DNA of 64,000 bases, from positions 124,001 through 188,000 of the forward strand of contig NZ_JAWKWO010000001.1 of NCBI RefSeq assembly GCF_041397485.1. Reading direction: 5' to 3'. The notes beneath the pieces are model-generated. The model was given only the letters and a program-made list of their open reading frames with translations. It was not told the DNA's origin and did not search any database. Shown in pieces: positions 25,851-34,678 of the stretch. Source of the DNA: Zhengella sp020637775. Lineage in GTDB: Bacteria; Pseudomonadota; Alphaproteobacteria; Rhizobiales; Rhizobiaceae. The stretch's first letter is position 1. Every line of letters begins with the position of its first letter. The translations under genes and the position numbers were made by a program.

Positions 25851-26561
25851 TCAGAGCACGACCACTTCGGCGCCCATCCTGACCTTGTCGAAAAGCTCGA
25901 TGACATGATCGTTGATCATGCGGAAACAGCCGTTTGACGACGCGGTGCCGATCGTCTGGGGCGCATTGGTGCCGTGGATCCGGATCCGCGTGTCGTTCTT
26001 GCCCTGATAGAGATAGATGGCGCGCGCGCCCAGCGGATTGCCCGGTCCACCGTCCATGCCATCCTTGTACCTGCCGTATTTTTTCGGGTCGCGCTTGATC
26101 ATGTCGGGTGTGGGAATCCAGCGCGGCCATTCCTGCATGTCACCCACCTTGGCGCGGCCGGTAAAGCCGAGCCCCTCCTTGCCCACCGCCACGCGATAGC
26201 GCGTCGCCCGGAACCAGCTCTCGACGTAGAAAAGTTCCCTGGTCGCGGAGTTGATGACGATGGTGCCAGGCTTGTAACCCTTGAACGGGACAGATTCAGG
26301 CGCGAATTTCGCGGCGTATCTGGCATCGGGCGAAGCCTTGGCCTTTTTCGTGGTCACGCTCGCGATGGTCTTGCGGACCGGCTGCCCGGCTTTCGCCCGC
26401 TCCTTTCCGGAACGCAGGCTGGCCTGCGGGTTCCTGTTCAGGTTCGATGACATGGCCTGGTCGCGCTGGAAAACGCGCAGATCGGTCTCCGCGGAGGCGG
26501 GCGACAGCGCAAGGGCGGCAAAGGCGGCGACAAAGGCAAGGGCGGTGCGGATCGGCTTCAT
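25851..26561 (-). CDS. L,D-transpeptidase (YkuD domain)
   Basis: A periplasmic YkuD-domain enzyme forming 3-3 peptidoglycan cross-links or attaching proteins to peptidoglycan. From the ATG at 26561 it is 236 residues, with a signal peptide ending SPASAE, a basic linker and the catalytic domain from about residue 95. The active-site motif appears as IRIHGTNAPQTIG followed by SSNGCFRM, giving the His and the catalytic Cys. The gene has its own terminator on the pyrG side and follows the thrS terminator, so it looks monocistronic. Confidence 0.92.
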   Translation of the reverse strand: MKPIRTALAFVAAFAALALSPASAETDLRVFQRDQAMSSNLNRNPQASLRSGKERAKAGQPVRKTIASVTTKKAKASPDARYAAKFAPESVPFKGYKPGTIVINSATRELFYVESWFRATRYRVAVGKEGLGFTGRAKVGDMQEWPRWIPTPDMIKRDPKKYGRYKDGMDGGPGNPLGARAIYLYQGKNDTRIRIHGTNAPQTIGTASSNGCFRMINDHVIELFDKVRMGAEVVVL

Positions 26562-26784
26562 GGCGGACTCGGTTGCGTCAGGCGGCGCTGGACTCTGCCG
26601 CCGCGGTTTTCGGGAGGCGTTCACCTTATGCCGGCGCGACGGAACCGGCAAGCAATGCACAGGGCGGATACTGTCGTCCCGCGCGGAATTCCTTTTGTTG
26701 CGTGATCCATGTCACAGGTTCTTCTTGCCACCGAAAACAAGCCCTTCACGAAACATTAACCATGAAGCGGGTTTGTATGCGGGC

Positions 26785-26819
26785 AAAGAAAAACCGGCAC
26801 GGACAGCGCCCGTGCCGGT
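26785..26819 (-). terminator. Intrinsic terminator of thrS
   Basis: On the minus strand ACCGGCACGG and CCGTGCCGGT form a perfect 10-bp stem with a 7-nt loop, followed by TTTTCTTT, about 25 nt after the thrS stop codon. This is the strongest rho-independent terminator in the window. Confidence 0.88.
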
Positions 26820-26844
26820 GCATTGCGCAGCCTGAGCGGGTGCG

Positions 26845-28854
26845 TCAGTTGACGTTGGCGATGCGCGCCTGCTGCCGGCGCCGCCGGTCGGGCGGCGTTG
26901 CTTCTTCCAGAAGGCGATGCAGCGCCTGTTCCACAGTCATGGATTCCTGGTCACGCGAGCCGAGACGGCGCAGGTTCACCGTGCCCTCTTCGGCCTCGCG
27001 CTTGCCGCAGACGAGAATGACGGGCACCTTGGCCAGACTGTGCTCGCGCACCTTGTAATTGATCTTCTCGTTGCGCAGATCCGACTCAACGACGAGACCG
27101 GCGTCCTTCAGCTTCGCCGCGACCTCGCGGGCATAGTCGTCGGCGTCCGACGTGATGGTCGCCACCACGACCTGCATCGGCGCGAACCAGAGCGGCATGT
27201 GCCCGGCATAGTTTTCCAGCAGGATGCCGAGGAAACGCTCCATCGAGCCACAGATGGCGCGGTGGATCATCACCGGCTGCTTCTTCTCCGACTTGTCGTC
27301 GATGTAGAAGGCGCCGAAACGCTCCGGCAGGTTGAAGTCCACCTGCGTGGTGCCGCATTGCCATTGCCGGCCGATGGCATCCTTCAGCACATATTCGAAT
27401 TTCGGACCGTAAAAAGCGCCCTCGCCCGGATTGATGCCGGTCTTGATGCGCCCGCCCGACTTCTCCTCGATCTGCTTGAGGACCGCCGTCATGACCTCTT
27501 CGGCATGATCCCAGTTCTCATCCGGTCCGACGCGCTTTTCCGGCCGCGTGGACAGAAGCACCGTGATTTCCTCGAAGCCGAAATCGGCATAGGTGGAGAG
27601 GATCAGGTCGTTGATGCGCATGCACTCGGATGCGAGCTGCTCCTCGGTGCAGAAGATGTGGGCATCGTCCTGCGTGAAGCCGCGCACGCGCATCAGCCCG
27701 TGCAGCGCGCCGGAAGGCTCGTAGCGATGGACATTGCCGAATTCGGCCAGCTTGATCGGCAGTTCCTTGTAGGACTTGAGGCCATGCTTGAAGATCTGGA
27801 CGTGGCCCGGACAGTTCATCGGCTTGATGGCGAAGACGCGGTGATCGGCCTCCTCGTCATCCGGGTTGGTGAAGGCATGGGCCGATTTCACGGCGAACAT
27901 GTTTTCCTGGTACCAGCCCCAGTGGCCGGAGGTCTCCCACAGGCTCTTGTCGAGGATCTGCGGCGCGTTGACCTCGTCATAGCCCTGCTCGTTGAGGCGG
28001 CGGCGCATGTAGGAAACAAGGTTCTGGAACATGCGCCAGCCCTTGGCATGCCAGAAGACGACGCCCGGACCCTCATCCTGGAAGTGGAACAGATCCATTT
28101 CACGGCCGAGCTTGCGGTGATCGCGCTTTTCCGCCTCCTCCAGCATGTGGATATAATCCTCAAGCTGCTGCTGGTCAGCCCAGGCGGTGCCATAAATGCG
28201 CGTCAGCATGGGATTGCTGGAATCACCGCGCCAATAGGCGCCGGCCACCTTCATCAACTTGAAGGCATTGCCGATCTGGCCCGTCGAGACCATGTGCGGC
28301 CCGCGGCACAGGTCGAACCAGTCGCCCTGATGATAGATCTTGACGTCCTGGTCTTCCGGAATGGCATCGACCAGTTCCACCTTGAAGTGCTCGCCCTTTT
28401 CGGCAAACACATCCTTGGCCTTGTCACGCGACCAGACCTCCTTGGTGAAGGGCCGGTTGCGGGCAATGATCTCCTTCATCTTCTTCTCGATCTTCGGAAG
28501 ATCGTCCGGCGTGAAGGGCTCGTTGCGGGCGAAGTCGTAATAAAAGCCGTTCTCGATCACCGGGCCGATGGTCACCTGCGTGCCGGGCCACAATTCCTGC
28601 ACGGCTTCGGCCATCACGTGGGCGGCATCGTGGCGGATCAGTTCGAGCGCGCGCGCGTCGTCACGGGTCACGATCTCGATCGTGCCGCCGGCAACTGGGT
28701 CGGCGAGGTCGCGCAATTCGCCGTCGATGGCGATCGCGACCGCCTTCTTGGCCAGGGATTTGGAAATGCTCTCGGCAACATCGCGACCGGTCGCGCCGGC
28801 GGGATATTCGCGTTTGGAGCCATCGGGAAATATCAGGGAAACGGCGTCAGCCAT
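26845..28854 (-). CDS. thrS: Threonine-tRNA ligase
   Basis: ThrRS charges tRNA-Thr and edits mis-charged serine. The 669-residue protein has an N-terminal TGS domain (ISLIFPDGSKREYPAGATG), an editing domain, and the class II catalytic core with MNCPGHVQIFK (zinc-binding Cys), RYEPSGALHGLMRVRGFTQD (motif 2) and HRAICGSMERFLGILLE (motif 3). The C-terminal anticodon domain is complete. ACAGGAGACAGACCC precedes the ATG, giving a good Shine-Dalgarno site. Confidence 0.97.
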   Translation of the reverse strand: MADAVSLIFPDGSKREYPAGATGRDVAESISKSLAKKAVAIAIDGELRDLADPVAGGTIEIVTRDDARALELIRHDAAHVMAEAVQELWPGTQVTIGPVIENGFYYDFARNEPFTPDDLPKIEKKMKEIIARNRPFTKEVWSRDKAKDVFAEKGEHFKVELVDAIPEDQDVKIYHQGDWFDLCRGPHMVSTGQIGNAFKLMKVAGAYWRGDSSNPMLTRIYGTAWADQQQLEDYIHMLEEAEKRDHRKLGREMDLFHFQDEGPGVVFWHAKGWRMFQNLVSYMRRRLNEQGYDEVNAPQILDKSLWETSGHWGWYQENMFAVKSAHAFTNPDDEEADHRVFAIKPMNCPGHVQIFKHGLKSYKELPIKLAEFGNVHRYEPSGALHGLMRVRGFTQDDAHIFCTEEQLASECMRINDLILSTYADFGFEEITVLLSTRPEKRVGPDENWDHAEEVMTAVLKQIEEKSGGRIKTGINPGEGAFYGPKFEYVLKDAIGRQWQCGTTQVDFNLPERFGAFYIDDKSEKKQPVMIHRAICGSMERFLGILLENYAGHMPLWFAPMQVVVATITSDADDYAREVAAKLKDAGLVVESDLRNEKINYKVREHSLAKVPVILVCGKREAEEGTVNLRRLGSRDQESMTVEQALHRLLEEATPPDRRRRQQARIANVN

Positions 28855-28930
28855 GGGTCTGTCTCCTGTTGTCCAGTCCCGCCTACGATCGCGGGTGGTT
28901 GAAGGCCCGAAGGGCCGGAATTTCGCGGCC

Positions 28931-28959
28931 TATCTAGACTCCGCCACCGCTGCCGTAAA
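28931..28959 (-). promoter_or_regulatory. Putative promoter and structured leader of thrS
   Basis: On the minus strand TTTACG (28959-28954) and TAGATA (28936-28931) are 17 nt apart. Initiation would fall near 28924, leaving a roughly 70-nt leader containing two hairpins, GGCCC-TTC-GGGCC (28904-28916) and CCCGC/GCGGG (28878-28895), ahead of the ribosome binding site. Confidence 0.5.
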
Positions 28960-29040
28960 GGGGCAGACAAGCACGCCCCCCTGACGGCGACCATTTGTCC
29001 CTTATATGTGCATGCGGGCAGGTGAACGGGAGACAAGGCG

Positions 29041-29535
29041 ATGAATATCGAAATCCTCCAGCCACAGCCCTGGGACCTCGTCGGTTCAACGATCCTGATC
29101 GGCGGCAATGCGGCCGGCTTCGAAGGGCACCTGTCGATCCGCGTTTCGGATGGACACACGGAGATCACCGGTGCTGCACGCGCCGGTTCAACCGCCATCC
29201 GCCCTTTCCAGGCGTCGCTTGCAATTCCAGCCGGTTCTGGCTTCAGGCTCAGCCGCCTTTCGCTATCGGTTTCGGACGATTCGGCGCGTGGCGGCGAGAC
29301 AAGGCCGCCGACAGTCACGATACCCGTGCTTTACGGGCCGCTGATCCTGGAGGGCTATTCCTGTTATTGGGAACACAGGGTGAAACGCGGCGACACGCTT
29401 TTCTCGCTGGCGCGCCACTATTTCGATGGTGATGAAACGATGCACAGCGCCATTCAACTGGCCAACCAGCATCTCATTGCGAGTCCGGATACCCTGGCTG
29501 CCGGTCAGGTGCTGCGCATTCCGCGCGCATTCTGA
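29041..29535 (+). CDS. Gmad2-like plus LysM domain protein
   Basis: A 164-residue two-domain protein. The N-terminal 100 residues read as a Gmad2-type immunoglobulin-like fold (MNIEILQPQPWDLVGSTILI opens with its typical I-x-x-P-x-x-x-x-V-G-S/T pattern). Residues 110-160 are a LysM domain (HRVKRGDTLFSLARHYF, NQHLIASPDTLAAGQVLRIP), which usually binds peptidoglycan or related glycans. There is no signal peptide or membrane segment from this start, so export would need another route. It is divergent from thrS and converges on yidD. Confidence 0.8.
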   Translation: MNIEILQPQPWDLVGSTILIGGNAAGFEGHLSIRVSDGHTEITGAARAGSTAIRPFQASLAIPAGSGFRLSRLSLSVSDDSARGGETRPPTVTIPVLYGPLILEGYSCYWEHRVKRGDTLFSLARHYFDGDETMHSAIQLANQHLIASPDTLAAGQVLRIPRAF

Positions 29536-29558
29536 CGGCCGGGCAGCAAAAGCCGCTG

Positions 29559-29900
29559 TCAATGGCCGTGGGCATGGCGGCCATTGCGCCAGAAGCGCCA
29601 GGGCGTCCACCAGTGCTGGTCGTGTGCCAGGGTCTGCGGCACGTTGTCGATGCCGCATGTGCCGCCCGGACCGCAACGGCCGACGCGAAACAGGGTCAGC
29701 CAGCCGCCTTTCCACAAGCCGTGGCGGGCAATGGCCTCATAGCCATATTCCGAACAGGTCGGCATGTGGCGGCATGAATTGCCGACAAAGCCGGACAAGG
29801 TGAGCTGGTAAAGCCGAATGATGCCGGTGCCGAACAGGCGTCCTGGCGTCTTCGGCCACGGGCCGGCCCAATTGCGCCCCCCGGGCCCGGCGGAAACCAT
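29559..29900 (-). CDS. yidD: Membrane protein insertion efficiency factor YidD
   Basis: YidD is a small inner-face membrane-associated protein that assists insertion of membrane proteins. From the ATG at 29900 the product is 113 residues and has the signature IRLYQLTLSGFVGNSCRHMP followed by TCSEYGYEAIARHGLWKG, including the conserved cysteines. The usual neighbours (rnpA, yidC) are absent. Instead it starts 2 nt after the stop of an IscU-like gene, an arrangement found in Rhizobiales. The tail is His-rich (GRHAHGH). Confidence 0.92.
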   Translation of the reverse strand: MVSAGPGGRNWAGPWPKTPGRLFGTGIIRLYQLTLSGFVGNSCRHMPTCSEYGYEAIARHGLWKGGWLTLFRVGRCGPGGTCGIDNVPQTLAHDQHWWTPWRFWRNGRHAHGH

Positions 29901-29902
29901 GG

Positions 29903-30343
29903 TCAGGCGGCCGCCGCCTTCCGGTCGATCTGGTCGAGGCAATCGACCACTGCATCGAAGGTCAGCAGGGTGGAGGCATGGCGCGCCTTGTAGTCACGCA
30001 CCGGCTCCAGATACTTCAGATCCGAGAAACGGCCTTCCGGCGCAGGCCCGTTCTCCTTCAGCATGCGCCGCATGGTTTCTCGCACGGCGCGCAACTCCCC
30101 GGCGGACGCGCCGACAATGTTTTGCGCCATGATGGAGGCGGACGCCTGACCGAGCGCGCAGGCCTTCACGTCATGGGCGAAATCCGTCACCACGCCGTTT
30201 TCCACCTTCAGATCCACCGTCACGGTGGAACCGCAGAGCTTGGAATGAGCAGTCGCCGTGGCATCCGGGTTTTCAAGCCGCGGCATGCGCGGGATATTGC
30301 CGGCAAAATTCAGGATTTTCGCATTGTAGACGTCGTCGATCAT
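29903..30343 (-). CDS. IscU/NifU-like iron-sulfur scaffold-related protein
   Basis: A 146-residue protein of the IscU/SufU fold, starting MIDDVYNAKILNFAGNIPR. Two of the three scaffold cysteines are present, in HSKLCGSTV and VKACALGQAS. Where a canonical scaffold has its third Cys (SufU: K-C-A-T-L-A-W) this protein reads RHASTLLTF, so the third cluster ligand is missing. A Cys occurs only about eight residues later (VVDCLDQI). It may be a partner or carrier rather than a full scaffold. It is coupled to yidD and divergent from folE. Confidence 0.85.
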   Translation of the reverse strand: MIDDVYNAKILNFAGNIPRMPRLENPDATATAHSKLCGSTVTVDLKVENGVVTDFAHDVKACALGQASASIMAQNIVGASAGELRAVRETMRRMLKENGPAPEGRFSDLKYLEPVRDYKARHASTLLTFDAVVDCLDQIDRKAAAA

Positions 30344-30594
30344 GGCCGTCTCGCCCCGTGGCGCAACCGGAACGGCAAATGCCGCCGGCCGCATCTTTGA
30401 TTTCACACTCGTGTGCATATATAAGGTCGGGCAAGGCCATGCGGCAAGCTGTGCTATCGCACAGGTCCGCTTTTGGCTGGCTGGAAACGCCGCAGGTCGG
30501 CAGGTTTCGGAAATTTCCGGAAAACCGTTGCAGGCAGTGGTCCGTTCAACTCGTTCCTCCGTAAGAAGCGTGGAACTACGGGAGACGCCTCGTC

Positions 30595-31236
30595 ATGGAT
30601 GCCATCGCTACCAATATTACTTCGCTCACCGAAAACACCATGGAAAGCCCTGCAATCGAGCGGCCGAGCCGCGATGAAGCCGAAGCGGCCGTGCGGACGC
30701 TGTTGCGCTGGGTTGGCGACAATCCGGATCGCGAGGGCCTGGTCGACACGCCGGCGCGCGTGGTCAAGGCCTATGAGGAGATGTTCTCGGGCTACGGCGC
30801 CGATCCTTCCGAGGAACTGGGCCGCACCTTCGAGGAGGTTGCCGGCTATGACGATCTCGTCCTGGTGCGCGACATCCATTTCCATTCCCATTGCGAGCAT
30901 CACATGGTGCCGATCATCGGCCGCGCGCATGTCGCCTACCTGCCTGACGGAAAGGTGCTGGGCCTGTCGAAGATCGCGCGTCTCGTGCATGTCTTCGCCC
31001 GCCGCCTGCAGACGCAGGAGGCAATGACCGCGCAGATTGCGACCTCCATCCAGGACGTGCTAAATCCGCGCGGTGTCGCGGTGATGATCGAGGCCGAGCA
31101 CATGTGCATGGCCATGCGCGGCATTCGCCAGCAGGGATCGACGACCACGACCTCCACCTTCACCGGCGCCTTCCGGGACAATCCGGAAGAGCAGGTGCGT
31201 TTCTTCACCCTGGCACGGGACATGGGCCGCCGCTGA
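30595..31236 (+). CDS. folE: GTP cyclohydrolase I
   Basis: FolE opens the GTP ring to give dihydroneopterin triphosphate, the first step of folate synthesis. The 213-residue protein contains the zinc and active-site stretch HFHSHCEHHMVPIIGRAHVAY, with the second zinc Cys in EAEHMCMAMRG, and the conserved QTQEAMTAQIA and RGIRQQGSTTTTS segments. The first 20 residues are a variable extension. GGGAGA precedes the ATG. It is followed 44 bp later by hisI on the same strand. Confidence 0.97.
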   Translation: MDAIATNITSLTENTMESPAIERPSRDEAEAAVRTLLRWVGDNPDREGLVDTPARVVKAYEEMFSGYGADPSEELGRTFEEVAGYDDLVLVRDIHFHSHCEHHMVPIIGRAHVAYLPDGKVLGLSKIARLVHVFARRLQTQEAMTAQIATSIQDVLNPRGVAVMIEAEHMCMAMRGIRQQGSTTTTSTFTGAFRDNPEEQVRFFTLARDMGRR

Positions 31237-31280
31237 CGGCCCTTCCGGTCCCGGCCGGCCAAGTTGTTCCGGAACCGGAC

Positions 31281-31739
31281 ATGACCGATATCGCCTTCAA
31301 GGCCCCTTCCCCCGACAAGACGATGCTGGAAACGGGCGCGGATTTCACGCCCCGTTTCGATGCCAACGGACTGGTGACCGCTGTCGTTACCGATGCCGAT
31401 GACGGCGAATTGCTGATGGTCGCATTCATGAACGCCGAGGCACTCGCCCTGACGCTGGAGACAGGCCTTGCCCATTACTGGTCGCGCTCGCGCAACCGGC
31501 TCTGGAAGAAGGGCGAAACCTCCGGAAACATGCAGCGCGTGGTCGAGCTTCGCACCGATTGCGACCAGGATGCCGTCTGGCTGAAGGTGCGCGTGGGCGG
31601 ACACGATGCCACCTGCCATACCGGCAAGCGCTCCTGCTTCTATCGCATCGCCTCGCTCAAGGGTGGTGAACCGGCGCTGGCCGACGATGGCAGCCCGGCG
31701 CGTTTTGACGCAGATGCGGTCTACAAGCCCGGAACCTGA
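31281..31739 (+). CDS. hisI: Phosphoribosyl-AMP cyclohydrolase
   Basis: HisI performs the third step of histidine synthesis, opening the purine ring of PR-AMP. The 152-residue protein has LLMVAFMNAEALALTLETG and the zinc/magnesium-binding block TDCDQDAVWLKVRVGG followed by CHTGKRSCFY. It is the stand-alone form without the HisE pyrophosphohydrolase domain. It follows folE and may share its transcript. Confidence 0.96.
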   Translation: MTDIAFKAPSPDKTMLETGADFTPRFDANGLVTAVVTDADDGELLMVAFMNAEALALTLETGLAHYWSRSRNRLWKKGETSGNMQRVVELRTDCDQDAVWLKVRVGGHDATCHTGKRSCFYRIASLKGGEPALADDGSPARFDADAVYKPGT

Positions 31740-31828
31740 CTTCGGGCCGCAAATCGGTCGCCTTTTATTTCGAATTTACGCATCGTTGAATAAAATCAGC
31801 GATAGTGAAGATCTGAAAGGAGGCTGCC

Positions 31829-32797
31829 ATGCAGCTTTGGGCCATAACCCGGAAGGAAACGGTCGAGGCGCAAATGAATGCGCCGCCTCCGGTTTTGGCC
31901 GACGAAGCCCCGCCTCCCGAAACCCGGATCCGGAAAAAGGGCATCGCGCTCGCACTTGGCGGCGGCGCGGCGCGTGGCTGGGCGCATATCGGCGTTCTCC
32001 GGGCGCTGGAAGAAGCCGACGTTCCGGTGGGCATGATTGCCGGAACCTCGATTGGTGCTCTGGTCGGCGGCTGTTATCTGGCCGGAAAACTTGACGAACT
32101 GGAAGAGTTCGCCCGCAGCCTCACCCGGCGGCGCCTGCTCGGCCTGCTCGATCTCAATTTCGGCGGCAACGGCCTGCTGGGCGGCATGCGGCTGGATGCG
32201 CGCCTGCGCGACCATCTGGAAGGCCTGACCTTCAAGGATCTGCCGGCGCCCTTCGTCTGCGTGGCCACCGAGATCATGACCGGTCACGAGATATGGCTGC
32301 ACAGCGGCTCGCTGATCACGGCCATGCGCGCATCCTATGCGCTGCCGGGGGTGTTCGAACCGGTGGTGTCGAACGGCCGCACGCTGGTCGATGGCGCGCT
32401 GGTGAACCCGGTGCCGGTTTCGGTCTGCCGGGCCTATGAACAGCGGCTCGTCATCGCCGTGAACCTTCACTACGATCTTTTCGGGCGTGCCGCCGTGGTC
32501 AAGCACTCGGCCATGGACCAGTCTGCCGACAATGATGAAGAGCCCGTCGAACGGCCGGAAACCCGCCCGATGCGGCTTGGCATTACCGGTGTGATGGTCG
32601 AGGCCTTCAACATCATCCAGGACCGCATTTCGCGGGCACGCCTGGCCGGCGATCCGCCGGACCTGTCGTTGTTTCCGGCCCTGTCCCAGATCGGCCTGAC
32701 CGAATTCCACCGGGCTGCCGAGGCCATCGAACTCGGCTACGCGGAAACCATGCACCGCATGGCCGACATCAAGCGCCTGCAAGCGGTCCACGGCTGA
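31829..32797 (+). CDS. Patatin-like phospholipase family protein (RssA-like)
   Basis: A 322-residue patatin-domain protein. The oxyanion stretch GGGAARGWAHIGVLRALEE, the nucleophile elbow GTSIGALVGG (GxSxG) and the catalytic Asp in DGALVNPVPV are all present, so it should be an active lipid acyl hydrolase. The layout resembles the RssA/YlbK group. There is no signal peptide. A strong ribosome binding site, AAAGGAGG, precedes ATG 31829. It converges on recJ with only 3 bp between the stops. Confidence 0.9.
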   Translation: MQLWAITRKETVEAQMNAPPPVLADEAPPPETRIRKKGIALALGGGAARGWAHIGVLRALEEADVPVGMIAGTSIGALVGGCYLAGKLDELEEFARSLTRRRLLGLLDLNFGGNGLLGGMRLDARLRDHLEGLTFKDLPAPFVCVATEIMTGHEIWLHSGSLITAMRASYALPGVFEPVVSNGRTLVDGALVNPVPVSVCRAYEQRLVIAVNLHYDLFGRAAVVKHSAMDQSADNDEEPVERPETRPMRLGITGVMVEAFNIIQDRISRARLAGDPPDLSLFPALSQIGLTEFHRAAEAIELGYAETMHRMADIKRLQAVHG

Positions 32798-32800
32798 ACT

Positions 32801-34591
32801 TCAGACGATCTCCGCTGCATCCAGCAGGCGATATTGCACCCGCACCTGGCCATTCCAGTGGTTGAGCCCGAGCGTGCCGGCGGTGTGAATCATGCGGCCG
32901 CGATTTTGCATCAGGAACCGGCCAAGCGGCGTGTCGGCGGTGCGGAAGGCCATCGCCTCGATCCGCCGGCCGGTCTGGGATTGCAGCGTGACGCGCAGAT
33001 GCGCACCGCCATTGCCCACCGGCTGAACACCGGAGACCGTATGGCGCGGCATCGCGAAGACCGGCTGGGGATGCCCCGCGCCGAAGGGGCCGGCCTGCTC
33101 AAGCTGATCCATCAGCGCCAGGTTCGCGCCATCGGCGGAAAGGGCTGCATCGACCTTGATCGACTGTCCGGCCATGAGCGCATCGACGGCTTGCCGGCTG
33201 CGTTCCTCGAAAAAGGCCCGCAATTCACCCAGGCGCGCCCGCTCGACGGTAATGCCTGCCGCCATGGCGTGGCCGCCGCCCTTGATGAGCAGTCCCTCGC
33301 GCACCGCTTCGCCGACAAGGCGGCCAAGATCGAGCCCTGGAATGGAGCGGCCGGACCCCGTTCCCCTGCCATTGGCATCGAAGGCTATGGCGAAAGCCGG
33401 ACGGCGGGCTGAATCCTTCAGGCGCGAGGCGATCAGCCCGACGATCCCCGGATGCCAGTGGCTGCTCTCGGTCACCAGAACCGCAGGGCCATTGCCGTGC
33501 ATGAGCTCGGCATCGACCTGGGCGCGGGCCTCCTCCAGCATCGCCTGTTCCATGGCCTGGCGCTCGCGGTTCAACTGATCGAGCCGTGCCGCGATCTCGC
33601 GTGCCTCGGAGGGGTCGTCACCGGCCAGCAGCCGGCTGCCGAGCGCCGCGTCGCCGATGCGCCCTCCCGCATTGATGCGCGGCCCAAGCGCAAAGCCGAA
33701 ATGCCACGGCGCGACGGGTTCACCTATGCGTGCAACCTCGGCAAGCGCGGCCAGGCCAGGTGTCTCCAGGCGCCTTGCGACCTGCACGCCACGGCCGACA
33801 AAGGCCCGGTTGATGCCTTTCAGCGGCACAACGTCGCAAACCGTGGCCATGGCAACCAGATCGAGCATTGACAGCAGGTCCGGCGGGCGCTTCACACCCT
33901 CCCTGGCGCGTAAAAGGGCCGACACACGGACCAGCGCCAGGAACACGACGCCGGCAGCACAGAGATAGCCCTGGCCTGACAGGTCGTCGTCGCGGTTGGG
34001 ATTGACGACCGCGAGCGCTGCCTCCGGCAGGTCGCCGACAATCTGGTGATGGTCGAGCACCACGACATCGGCGCCTGCATCGCGGGCCGCGGCAATGGCC
34101 TCGGCACTGTTGGACCCGCAATCCACGGTGACGATCAGCGTGGCGCCGCGGGCGCAAAGATCACGCATGGCCGCGGGATTGGGGCCGTAACCCTCGAAGA
34201 TGCGGTCAGGAATGTAGATCTCATGCGGCACGCCATAATGGCGCAGGTAACGGCTCATCAGGGCCGACGATGCGGCGCCGTCGACGTCATAATCGCCGAA
34301 AACCGCGATCCGTTCCCCTTCCAGGATACCAGCGGCAATGCGGGCTGCCGCCTCGTCCATGGCGGTCAGGCTGGAGGGATCGGGCATCAGGTCGCGGATT
34401 GTCGGCTGCAGAAACCGTTCGGCCTCGTCCAGTGTCACGCCCCGGCCGGCCAGAACGCGGGCCACCAGATCGGTCATGCCATGCGTCTGCGCCATGGCGA
34501 GAGCCGCGTTTTCCTCCACCGGTCCGAGACGCGAACGCCACGCCATGCCCGATGCCGATTTCCGGACATTGAGGAAGTAATTCGTTTCCAT
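32801..34591 (-). CDS. recJ: Single-stranded-DNA-specific exonuclease RecJ
   Basis: RecJ is a 5'-3' single-strand exonuclease used in recombination and mismatch repair. The DHH-family motifs are clear: FGDYDVDGAASSALM (motif I), VDCGSNSAEAI, DHHQIVGD (motif III) and the DHHA1 stretch SRLKDSARRPAFAI with GSGRSIPG and GGGHAMAAG. From ATG 34591 the product is 596 residues, a normal length. It belongs to the aminotransferase-hom-glpX-recJ neighbourhood, here interrupted by a transporter gene. Confidence 0.96.
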   Translation of the reverse strand: METNYFLNVRKSASGMAWRSRLGPVEENAALAMAQTHGMTDLVARVLAGRGVTLDEAERFLQPTIRDLMPDPSSLTAMDEAAARIAAGILEGERIAVFGDYDVDGAASSALMSRYLRHYGVPHEIYIPDRIFEGYGPNPAAMRDLCARGATLIVTVDCGSNSAEAIAAARDAGADVVVLDHHQIVGDLPEAALAVVNPNRDDDLSGQGYLCAAGVVFLALVRVSALLRAREGVKRPPDLLSMLDLVAMATVCDVVPLKGINRAFVGRGVQVARRLETPGLAALAEVARIGEPVAPWHFGFALGPRINAGGRIGDAALGSRLLAGDDPSEAREIAARLDQLNRERQAMEQAMLEEARAQVDAELMHGNGPAVLVTESSHWHPGIVGLIASRLKDSARRPAFAIAFDANGRGTGSGRSIPGLDLGRLVGEAVREGLLIKGGGHAMAAGITVERARLGELRAFFEERSRQAVDALMAGQSIKVDAALSADGANLALMDQLEQAGPFGAGHPQPVFAMPRHTVSGVQPVGNGGAHLRVTLQSQTGRRIEAMAFRTADTPLGRFLMQNRGRMIHTAGTLGLNHWNGQVRVQYRLLDAAEIV

Positions 34592-34678
34592 CACCCACGC
34601 CTGACCGTGATTCGCTTCAGGGCGCGAGGATGCCCGCCGCAAGGGCGCGATGGCAAGCGGAAGGCACCGCTCCGTCTC

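Noticed and set aside
26917..28902. 661-codon plus-strand frame opposite thrS
   Set aside because: The opposite strand encodes a complete threonyl-tRNA synthetase with all class II motifs; this frame has none.
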